Part shown: piece after piece, positions 1 to 6,412 of the stretch
Numbering within the stretch: position 1 is the stretch's first letter
Layout: the number at the start of each line of letters is the position of its first letter
NCBI GenBank assembly: GCA_965120355.1
Contig: CBCPMX010000075.1
Location: 1 to 13,464, forward strand
Direction of reading: 5' to 3'
DNA from: CBCPMX01 sp965120355
GTDB lineage: Bacteria; Bacillota; Clostridia; Oscillospirales; Oscillospiraceae
DNA: 13,464 nt
Position numbers and translations under genes: made by a program
The notes under the pieces: model-generated
The model's database searches: none
Seen by the model: the letters and a program-made list of their open reading frames with translations, nothing else
What the model was told of the DNA's origin: nothing

Positions 1-182
1 AAAAGCACGTGGGAAATATTTCATCAGGAACGGCGCGGGCGGTCACGAGCCTCTCCCACGCCAGACAAAATACTCTCTTTTTACCGCAAGCGAAAAAAAG
101 GAGACCTACTTTAACAAATTTGACAGCTGCCGTCAAGCGAATCTGCTGAACCGTAATGAGCTTGTAATCTGAGCAGCAAAAA

Positions 183-198
183 TGCAGGAATTCCTGCA
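183..198. repeat. 16-base perfect palindrome
   Basis: TGCAGGAATTCCTGCA reads the same on both strands, with no loop. It lies in non-coding DNA about 200 bases upstream of the first solute-binding gene's promoter. It could be a protein-binding site or chance; nothing nearby identifies a partner. Confidence 0.4.
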
Positions 199-233
199 AG
201 AAGGTCAATGGACTGAGACGGCAGTCTGCCGGC

Positions 234-273
234 GCCGCCTCTGAAGGACGGAGACGGCTCTCTTTATCATTTT
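234..273 (+). terminator. Possible weak terminator of an upstream transcript
   Basis: GCCGCCTC at 234-241 pairs with GAGACGGC at 251-258 (8 positions, one C-A mismatch) around a 9-base loop, followed by the pyrimidine-rich stretch TCTCTTTATCATTTT. The T run is interrupted, so termination would be weak. It would fit the end of a gene lying left of the window, but that gene is not visible. Confidence 0.3.
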
Positions 274-393
274 GAAATCGAATCGTTCAGTTTTTCATAA
301 TTCTACATAAAAACATCACAAAATCATGAAATTTCATTTGCAAATTTTACAAAGCTTTTCCTGTGTCCTTCCGGACTCCTGTCGTTGTGTCTA

Positions 394-422
394 TTGCAAT
401 TCTGCCTTTCTGCTGATAGAAT
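394..422 (+). promoter_or_regulatory. Sigma-A promoter of the first solute-binding protein gene
   Basis: TTGCAA at 394-399, a 17-base spacer, then TAGAAT at 417-422 with a TGA extension directly upstream (TGn motif). Transcription should start near 430 and give a leader of about 140 bases before the ATG at 569. The second copy of the unit has the same arrangement at 2875-2903 with an identical TAGAAT and identical CTGA upstream of it, which strongly supports the call. Confidence 0.75.
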
Positions 423-434
423 ATGTGCAAGTTC

Positions 435-490
435 GGAAAGCGCACATTTCAAGGAGAAAGCCCAGTGACCGCCCTGTCTGTGCGCTTTTC
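435..490 (+). promoter_or_regulatory. 5' leader hairpin, copy 1
   Basis: Just after the predicted transcription start, AAAGCGCACA (437-446) is perfectly complementary to TGTGCGCTTT (479-488). The stem can be extended by a G-U pair and a G-C pair to 435/490. The 32-base loop contains a purine-rich AAGGAGAAAGCC stretch. The hairpin and part of the loop are conserved in front of the second copy (2916-2970), which suggests a functional 5' UTR element. No T run follows, so it is not an intrinsic terminator by itself. It matches no riboswitch consensus that I recognise. Confidence 0.5.
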
Positions 491-568
491 TGCTGCTTTC
501 CCCACGGATATCCGGACGATGGCTGCCCGGTATCCTGCCCAATTTCAACATGACAAGGAGGACTATTC

Positions 569-2647
569 ATGAAGAAGAGAGTTCTGGCACTGTTGCTTTC
601 CCTGGCGATGCTGTTGTCTCTGGCTGCCTGTGGCAGTGAATCTTCGTCTACGACGGCTTCCAGTGAAACCAGTTCAGAGGCTTCGTCGGAAACCAGCTCC
701 GAAGGCACTGAAGCATCCGGTGAGGAGACAGAATCGGACGGTGCAGAAGAGACTTCATCCGAGGACGTTGTTATCAATTTGGACACCTCTGAAAATGCGA
801 TTCAGGATTTGGTGACCTATGAGCTGGCTGCCAATGAAATGGAAACCTTTAATATCCTCAGTGCGCAGAGCGCCAGTTCGCTGGATGTTCTGACCAACCT
901 GTATGACGGCCTGCTGACCAGCAATTCTGACGGTGTGCTGGTGGCGAACCTGGCCGAGTCCTGGGGCAGTGACGACAACGGCCTGACTTGGACGTTCCAT
1001 CTTCGGCAGGACGCCTGCTGGGTCAATGTAGACGGTGAGAAAATGGCGGATCTGACCTCGGCAGACTTTGTTACCGGTCTGGAATTTGTTCTGAATGCCG
1101 CCAAGAATGATGCGGCCAACACCTCCATGCCCATTGAGATGATCGAGGGCGCTGCGGAATACTATGAGTACACTGCCGGACTGGAGGAAGAGGAGGCCCT
1201 GGCGCTGGAACCCGACAATGAGGTGTTCCTGGAAATGGTGGGCATTGAAACGCCTGACGAATACACGGTGGTGTATACCTGCGTGTCCGAAAAGCCTTAT
1301 TTTGATTCTGTGGCCACCTATGCTTGCCTGTATCCCATTCCGGCGGCGCTTGTGGAGGAACTGGGCGTAGACGGCTTCCAGGCCATGGACAATACCACGA
1401 TGTGGTACTCCGGTCCCTATATTCTCACGGAATATATCCACGGCAATGAAAAGATCTTTGAGCCCAATCCTCTGTGGTGGGGGAACGATGAGAACACCCG
1501 TTTCAATTCCGTCACGGTCAAAATGGTGGATTCTGTGGATGTAGCCTATCAGCTGTATCAGAGCGGCGAGATCGACAATGTGTCCCTCAGCGAGTCCAAT
1601 TTGAGCATTATCTACAACGATCCGGACAGTGAGTATTATGACTATCTGGTGGAAACCCGCCCGGACAAGTATTCCTATAATCTGAAATTTAATTACAATA
1701 AGATGAACGAGGATGGTACGCCCGATGTCAACTGGAATACTGCGATTGCCAACGAGGCGTTCCGCAAAGCCTGGTACTATGGCCTGGATTTGACAGAGTA
1801 TTATAAACGGATTAATGCCGTCAATCCGTTGGATATCGAGAACAACGCCTATACCATGAAAGGCTTTGTCTATACCTCCGACGGCACCGATTATACCGAA
1901 CTGGTGTTGGATCTGCTGGGAGTTGAAGACGCCGGCGACGAAACCATGGACCGGCTGGATACAGATCTGGCCCAACAGTATAAAGAACAGGCCATGGAGG
2001 AGCTGAGCGCTCTGGGCGTCAGTTTCCCGGTGGAGGTTGATTACTATATTGCTGCCTCCAACCAGACTGCTTTGGACAATGCCAACGTGCTGGCGCAGTG
2101 CTTCTCCGACAGCCTGGGCGATGACTTTGTGGTGCTGAATATCAAGACGTATGTATCCTCCTTTACACAGGAGGTGCGCAGCGCCAAACTGCATTCTATC
2201 TACATCAGCGGCTGGGGCGCGGACTATGCTGATCCGCAGAACTTCCTGGCTCAGGAAGTCTTTGGCGATGACAATGCATATTTCTCTGTTAATGTCTCCA
2301 ACATTAACGATTTCTACGGAGAGGATGGCGAGACAGCCTACAGCGAGGAACTGATTACGTACTATACCACATTTACGGAAATGGTGGAGGCAGCCGACGC
2401 CATTACGGATGATTTGGACGCCCGGTATGAGGCCTATGCCGAAGCGGAGGCATATATGATTGAACATGTGCTGAATTTGCCGCTGTACTTCAACAGTACC
2501 TGGGAGCTGACCTGTATCAACGACTACAGCAAGATTAACTGTATCTATGGCTGTCAGAACGAACGGTATTTGAACTGGGAGACCAATGTCAACGGCTACA
2601 CCACCGCCGACTACGAGGCTTTTGCCGCAGAGGCAGGAACTGAATAA
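569..2647 (+). CDS. Oligopeptide-type ABC transporter solute-binding lipoprotein (copy 1)
   Basis: A 692-residue extracellular lipoprotein of the SBP_bac_5 (OppA/DppA) family, which captures peptides or other solutes for an ABC importer. Residues 1-20 form a lipoprotein signal peptide (MKKRV, then a Leu-rich core) ending in the lipobox LAAC, with lipidated Cys21. Residues 22 to about 70 are a Ser/Thr/Glu low-complexity tether. The binding domain follows, with family-typical segments such as NLYDGLL, LAESW, GLTWTFHLR, DFVTGLEFVL, YSGPYILTEY and SIYISGWGADYADPQNF. At 692 residues it is longer than the usual 500-600. The start is fixed by AAGGAGG at 555-561, seven bases before the ATG. No permease or ATPase genes are adjacent, so it presumably serves a transporter encoded elsewhere. 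It is transcribed alone from 394-422 and ends at a strong terminator. A close paralog lies directly downstream. Ligand unknown. Confidence 0.92.
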   Translation: MKKRVLALLLSLAMLLSLAACGSESSSTTASSETSSEASSETSSEGTEASGEETESDGAEETSSEDVVINLDTSENAIQDLVTYELAANEMETFNILSAQSASSLDVLTNLYDGLLTSNSDGVLVANLAESWGSDDNGLTWTFHLRQDACWVNVDGEKMADLTSADFVTGLEFVLNAAKNDAANTSMPIEMIEGAAEYYEYTAGLEEEEALALEPDNEVFLEMVGIETPDEYTVVYTCVSEKPYFDSVATYACLYPIPAALVEELGVDGFQAMDNTTMWYSGPYILTEYIHGNEKIFEPNPLWWGNDENTRFNSVTVKMVDSVDVAYQLYQSGEIDNVSLSESNLSIIYNDPDSEYYDYLVETRPDKYSYNLKFNYNKMNEDGTPDVNWNTAIANEAFRKAWYYGLDLTEYYKRINAVNPLDIENNAYTMKGFVYTSDGTDYTELVLDLLGVEDAGDETMDRLDTDLAQQYKEQAMEELSALGVSFPVEVDYYIAASNQTALDNANVLAQCFSDSLGDDFVVLNIKTYVSSFTQEVRSAKLHSIYISGWGADYADPQNFLAQEVFGDDNAYFSVNVSNINDFYGEDGETAYSEELITYYTTFTEMVEAADAITDDLDARYEAYAEAEAYMIEHVLNLPLYFNSTWELTCINDYSKINCIYGCQNERYLNWETNVNGYTTADYEAFAAEAGTE

Positions 2648-2667
2648 TCCAGAAAGCGTACATGCAT

Positions 2668-2706
2668 GCCGGGCCTGCCGAAACATCTTTGGCAGGCCCG
2701 GTTTTT
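2668..2706 (+). terminator. Rho-independent terminator after copy 1
   Basis: CCGGGCCTGCC (2669-2679) pairs perfectly with GGCAGGCCCGG (2691-2701) around an 11-base loop and is followed by TTTTT (2702-2706). It begins about 20 bases after the stop codon, so the two solute-binding genes are probably separate transcripts. The stem shares the CCTGCCG core with the terminator of copy 2. Confidence 0.9.
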
Positions 2707-2874
2707 ATGAGACGGCAGACAGACGCGGCGCGCTGCCGTAAAATGCATAATTTCGCCATGGAAATTGCACAAATCTTCAGCATCAAAACTGTTGTATTTG
2801 CAAAACACCGCGCTTTAACACAGGCCGCACAAAGGTTCAGTGAAAAATAACCAGAGTACCGGCAAAAATGCCTA

Positions 2875-2903
2875 TTGAATTTTTGACGTTTCGCTGATAG
2901 AAT
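2875..2903 (+). promoter_or_regulatory. Sigma-A promoter of the second solute-binding protein gene
   Basis: TTGAAT at 2875-2880, a 17-base spacer, and TAGAAT at 2898-2903 with a TGA extension. The layout matches the promoter of copy 1. The intergenic stretch 2648-3053 thus holds the copy 1 terminator, about 170 bases with no gene I can support (including an AATTTC-N6-GAAATT inverted repeat at 2749-2766), this promoter, and the leader of copy 2. Confidence 0.75.
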
Positions 2904-2915
2904 ATATACAAGCTC

Positions 2916-2970
2916 AGAAAGCACACGTTTCAATGGAGAAGCCGAGCGGCTGTGTTGACGTGCGCTTTCT
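2916..2970 (+). promoter_or_regulatory. 5' leader hairpin, copy 2
   Basis: GAAAGCACACGT (2917-2928) pairs with ACGTGCGCTTTC (2958-2969) with one A-C mismatch, extendable by an A-T pair at 2916/2970. The position relative to the promoter, the stem sequence and the loop stretch TTTCAA-GGAGAA-GCC match the copy 1 leader at 435-490, whereas much of the remaining leader has diverged. That pattern suggests a conserved cis-acting RNA or DNA element. Confidence 0.5.
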
Positions 2971-3053
2971 TGCTATATTTTCGCTTGGATATATAGGAAG
3001 GAACTATCTGCATATCCGCCAAAAAAGAAATTCAAAAACAAGGAGGATTACTC

Positions 3054-5121
3054 ATGAAAAAAAGAGTTTTTGGCATTCCTGCTTGCGCTGGGCATGCTGC
3101 TGTCTCTGGCTGCCTGCGGCAGCGAAGCTTCATCTGCACTGGAATCCGCTGAGACCAGCACGGAGACATCTGCGGAGACCAGCACGGACTCCAGCGCAGA
3201 AAACAGTGAGTCTGCTTCTTCGGATGAAGTTGTGATCAACATCGACACGTCCGAAAATGCGATTCAGGATCTTGTGACCTATCAGACAATCGCCAATGAG
3301 TTGGAGACGTTTAATGTCCTGTACGGTCAGAGCGCCAGCTCCAACGACGTAGTGACCAACCTGTATGACGGCCTGCTGACCAGTAACTCCAGAGGCGAAC
3401 TGGTGGCCAATCTGGCTGAGACTTGGGGAACCGAGGACAACGGCCTGACCTGGACGTTCAACCTGCGGCAGAATGCCTGCTGGGTCGATATCAACGGCGA
3501 GAAGATGTCCGATCTGACCTCTGCCGATTTCATTACCGGTCTGGAGTATGTCCTGAACGCTGCCAAGAACGGCGCGGCCAACACCTCCATGCCCATTGAG
3601 ATGATTGTGGGCGCCGCCGAATACTATAATTACACCGCGGAACTGGTGGAGAACGGCCAGGAGGAAGAAGCCTATGCCCTGGCGCCTGACAACGAGGTGT
3701 TTATGGAAATGGTGGGCATTGAGACGCCCGACGAGTACACGGTAGTCTACCACTGCGTGTCCGAGAAGCCCTACTTTGATTCTGTGGCCACCTACGGATG
3801 CCTGTATCCCATTCCCACAGCACTGCTGGAAGAGATTGGGGCAAAAGCGTTCCATGAGATCAATAATGAAACCATGTGGTACTCCGGCCCCTATATTATG
3901 ACCGAATTTATTCACGGCAATGAAAAGGTCTATGAACCCAATCCGCTGTGGTGGGGCAATGACGAGTATACCCGGTTCAATTCCGTCACTGTTAAGATGG
4001 TGGATTCCCTGGATGTGGCCTATCAGCTCTATCAGAGCGGTGAAATCGATAATGTGTCCCTCAGCGAGTCCAATCTGAGTATCATCTACAACGATCCCAA
4101 CAGCGAATTCTACAACTACCTGGTGGAGACGCGCCCGGATAAGTATTCCTACAATCTGAAGCTCAACTACAACAAGATGAACGAGGATGGAACTCCCGAC
4201 GTCAACTGGAATACGGCCATTGCCAATGAGGCATTCCGCCTGTCCTGGTATTATGGGCTGGATCTGACAGAGTACTACAAGCGTATCAACGCCATTAACC
4301 CGCTGAACATTGAGAACAATGCCTACACCATGAAAGGCTTTGTTTACACCTCCGACGGCACCGACTACACGTCTCTGGTGCTGGACCGTCTGGGAATTGG
4401 AGAGGCCGATGGGGAAACCATGGTTCGTCTGGATGCGGATCTGGCTGCCCAGTATAAGGAGCAGGCCATGGAAGAACTGAGCGCTCTGGGCGTCAGCTTC
4501 CCGGTCTCCATTGATTATTATATCGCCGCTTCCAACCAGACCGCTCTGGACAATGCCAATGTGCTGGCCCGGTGCTTTGCCGATAGTTTGGGTGAGGACT
4601 ACGTCACGCTGAACATTAAGTCCTATGTGTCCTCCTTTACACAGGAAGTGCGGAATCCCAAGCTGCATTCCATCTATATCAGCGGCTGGGGCGCCGACTA
4701 TGCCGATCCGCAGAACTTCCTGGTGCAGGAAGTCTTTGGCGATGACAATGCGTACTTCTCCGCCAGCATTTCCAACATCAACGATTTCTATGGAGACGAT
4801 GCGGAGACCCCCTATAGTGAAGAGCTGATCGAGGTATATACCATCTATACGGAGATGGTTCGGGAGGCCGATTCCATCACGGATGATCTGGATGCCCGCT
4901 ATGAGGCCTATGCCGATGCCGAGGCATACATGATTGAGCATGCCCTGAACATCCCGCTGTATTTCAACAGCACCTGGGAATTGACCAAGATTAACGATTA
5001 CAGCAAGATCAACTGCATTTATGGCTCTCAGAACGCCCGTTACCTGAACTGGGAGACCAACGTCAATGGCTATACTACTGCGGAGTATGAGGCATTTGCC
5101 GCAGAGGCTGCTGCCGAGTAA
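3054..5121 (+). CDS. Solute-binding lipoprotein, copy 2, with a frameshift in the signal peptide
   Basis: A paralog of the gene at 569-2647; by eye well over 80% of residues are identical, with many differences silent. It has the same SBP_bac_5 fold, Ser/Thr/Glu tether and C-terminus. The ribosome site AAGGAGG (3040-3046) lies seven bases before ATG 3054, exactly as in copy 1, but that frame runs MKKRVFGIPAC and stops at 3150-3152 after 32 residues. The conserved protein is in the +1 frame, open from 3058. Removing one T from the run at 3067-3071 restores MKKRVLAFLLALGMLLSLAAC and a 688-residue lipoprotein with Cys21. The only start in the downstream frame is TTG 3070, which would give 683 residues but lose the basic n-region and sits 23 bases from the ribosome site. 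This may be a real mutation, recoding or slippage, or a sequencing error. The intact downstream reading frame argues the gene is, or recently was, under selection. Confidence 0.8.
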
Positions 5122-5141
5122 GCCCACAATCAATAAAATAA

Positions 5142-5184
5142 AACCGGCCTGCCGCAGCGTATTCCTGCGGCAGGCCGGTTCTTT
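5142..5184. terminator. Strong bidirectional terminator between copy 2 and azlD
   Basis: A 16-base perfect stem (5142-5157 with 5165-5180) encloses a 7-base loop. On the plus strand it is followed by CTTTT; read on the minus strand it is followed by TTTTATTTTATT. It lies between the convergent ends of the second solute-binding gene (stop 5121) and azlD (stop 5209), so it can end transcription from both sides. Confidence 0.92.
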
Positions 5185-5208
5185 TGCGTGTCAGTTGTAC
5201 AGCGGCAC

Positions 5209-5538
5209 TCAGACAAATACAGCCTGGACCAAAATCATGTAGCAGACAGTCCCCACACCGATGGACAGCAGATTGTTGCGTTTCCACAGGTGCAGTATCA
5301 CGACCACGGCAATGGCGATCAATTCGGGCAGGCCGTGCGTGCCGCTGAGCAGATCAATGGAGCGAATACAATAGATGACCAGAATGGCCATGATGGACGG
5401 CGGCAGAATATTGCCGAGATACCGGACAGCAGCGGGAATTTCCCGGCGGCCAAAAATGACAAAGGGGAGAACCCGGGTCAAAAGTGTCACCAGCGCCGTC
5501 ACCAAAATGATCAAAACAGCTTGCGTTGTGGAGATCAT
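5209..5538 (-). CDS. azlD: AzlD-like small subunit of a branched-chain amino acid exporter
   Basis: A 109-residue, very hydrophobic membrane protein, the usual length for AzlD/BrnE/YgaH. Segments include a first helix (MISTTQAVLIILVTALVTLL), then TRVLPFVIFGRREIPAAVRYLGNILPP, which is typical of the family (R-x-LPF near the start and a YLG-x-x-LPP turn), followed by two or more further hydrophobic stretches. It works with AzlC to export leucine, isoleucine, valine and related compounds. The ATG at 5538 overlaps the stop of azlC by four bases (ATGA), indicating translational coupling. A longer in-frame reading begins inside azlC, but its extra 59 residues are Pro/Arg/Gly-rich, so I rejected it. 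Confidence 0.88.
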   Translation of the reverse strand: MISTTQAVLIILVTALVTLLTRVLPFVIFGRREIPAAVRYLGNILPPSIMAILVIYCIRSIDLLSGTHGLPELIAIAVVVILHLWKRNNLLSIGVGTVCYMILVQAVFV

Positions 5539-6239
5539 GAGACGGATACCTCCTCCTGGGTTTGCTTTTCCAAAATGGGACGCAGCAGCATCAGCAGCGC
5601 CACAGCCACTACCAGCGCCGGCAGAATGAAGCGGTCCGGCCCTAACAGCAGCAGGCACACGATGCCGCTGCCCAGCCCCAACAGGGCGGGGAGACGGCTC
5701 TTCGCAGACAGCCACTGCTCCACAAAGATGACCACAAACAGTGCCGTCATGGCAAAATCAATCCCAGTGGTATCGAACCGGATGGCGGCGCCAGCCAGAC
5801 TGCCGATGACGGATCCCAGAACCCAATAGCACTGATCCAGAGCGGACATGAAAAACAGCACGCGGTTTTCGTTCAGGGTTTCCGGGACTTTTACGCTGCA
5901 CAGGAGCGAATAGGTTTCGTCGGTCAGAGAAAAGATCATATAGGGCCGGGCCTTGCCCATGCGCTTGAAGCGGTCGAGGAAACTCAGCCCATAGAAGATA
6001 TGGCGTGCATTGATAAAAAACACCATGGCTGCCACAGTCAGCAGGTTGGTACCGCCGGACAAAAAGGATACCAGTACAAATTGGATGGAGCCCGCGTAAA
6101 TAATCAGGCTGCTGAGCAAAGCCCATCCGACGCCGAAGCCGGCCTGCTGCAGCAGCAGGCCAAAGGCGATGCCGAGAAAAATATATCCGCACAGTACCGG
6201 AATGGTCTGTCGGAAAGCAAAAGATAATTCACGTTTCAT
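5535..6239 (-). CDS. azlC: AzlC-like large subunit of a branched-chain amino acid exporter
   Basis: A 234-residue multi-pass membrane protein of the AzlC/BrnF/YgaZ family, normal in length. Family landmarks are visible: a Phe-rich N-terminus with IAFGLLLQQAG (about 24-34), YAGSIQFVLVS (about 48-58), FFINARHIFYGLS (about 74-86) and SLTDETYSL (about 103-111), then hydrophobic helices to the C-terminus. With AzlD it forms an exporter driven by ion motive force that relieves excess branched-chain amino acids or analogues. GGAG lies eight bases before the ATG and a near-consensus promoter lies upstream. No Lrp-type regulator gene (AzlB) is adjacent, unlike the Bacillus azl operon. Confidence 0.92.
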   Translation of the reverse strand: MKRELSFAFRQTIPVLCGYIFLGIAFGLLLQQAGFGVGWALLSSLIIYAGSIQFVLVSFLSGGTNLLTVAAMVFFINARHIFYGLSFLDRFKRMGKARPYMIFSLTDETYSLLCSVKVPETLNENRVLFFMSALDQCYWVLGSVIGSLAGAAIRFDTTGIDFAMTALFVVIFVEQWLSAKSRLPALLGLGSGIVCLLLLGPDRFILPALVVAVALLMLLRPILEKQTQEEVSVS

Positions 6240-6269
6240 TGCCGCATCTCCAGGATAAAAGTCCCGGAT

Positions 6270-6298
6270 ATTGTAACACAGCTCCGTTACTTTGTCAA
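6270..6298 (-). promoter_or_regulatory. Promoter of azlCD
   Basis: Read on the minus strand: TTGACA (6298-6293), a 17-base spacer, then TACAAT (6275-6270) preceded by TGT. This is a near-perfect sigma-A promoter. The leader to the azlC ATG at 6239 is only about 25 bases, leaving no room for a riboswitch or T-box. Confidence 0.85.
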
Positions 6299-6345
6299 TT
6301 CACAGGAGAAAAGTGCGGAGAGACGGGGAAAAGGCGCTCGGAGAG

Positions 6346-6375
6346 TTGACACGGTGGCCTGCGGCCTGCTATGAT
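6346..6375 (+). promoter_or_regulatory. Promoter of the LysA-family decarboxylase gene
   Basis: TTGACA at 6346-6351, an 18-base spacer, and TATGAT at 6370-6375 preceded by TGC. It is divergent from the azlCD promoter; the two -35 boxes are 47 bases apart, so a single regulator could act on both. The leader is about 30 bases. Confidence 0.75.
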
Positions 6376-6412
6376 AAGGAAAAACTGACGAAACAGAATG
6401 GAGTGCCAGGCC

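Larger units (their letters stand above)
1..393. other. Left-edge region without a supported gene
   Basis: I see no gene I can defend in these 393 bases. All three plus-strand frames are open at the left edge, to about 111, 150 and 172, so a C-terminal fragment of a gene lying outside the window cannot be excluded, but none of the three translations is recognisable. The region holds an inverted repeat near the edge (CGTGGGA at 8-14, TCCCACG at 54-60), a perfect palindrome at 183-198, a hairpin at 234-258 followed by a T-rich stretch, and AT-rich DNA from 265 to 350 leading into the promoter of the first solute-binding protein. A weak promoter-like pair lies at 272-277 (TTGAAA) and 296-301 (CATAAT), but the promoter at 394-422 is better supported. 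Confidence 0.5.

Noticed and set aside
2..172. Possible C-terminal fragment of a gene entering from the left edge
   Set aside because: All three frames are open at the edge and none gives a recognisable sequence; without the preceding DNA it cannot be supported.
435..490. The leader hairpin as an attenuator terminator
   Set aside because: No T run follows the stem on the coding strand, and a complete gene with its own ribosome site lies downstream; a regulatory leader is more plausible than a terminator.
755..2686. A 643-codon minus-strand open frame opposite the first solute-binding gene
   Set aside because: It is the mirror of strong codon bias in the plus-strand gene. The same kind of frame (3130-5133) lies opposite copy 2, its Ile/Val/His/Gly-rich translation matches no family, and no promoter or ribosome site is seen.
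3070..3072. TTG as the true start of the second solute-binding gene
   Set aside because: It is 23 bases from the ribosome site and would remove the Lys/Arg n-region needed for a lipoprotein signal peptide. ATG 3054 matches copy 1 in spacing and sequence, so a frameshift is more likely, though I cannot exclude weak initiation at TTG.
5188..5829. A 213-codon plus-strand open frame opposite azlDC
   Set aside because: The minus strand encodes an AzlC/AzlD pair with family motifs and an ATGA overlap; the plus-strand translation is hydrophilic low-complexity sequence without a domain.
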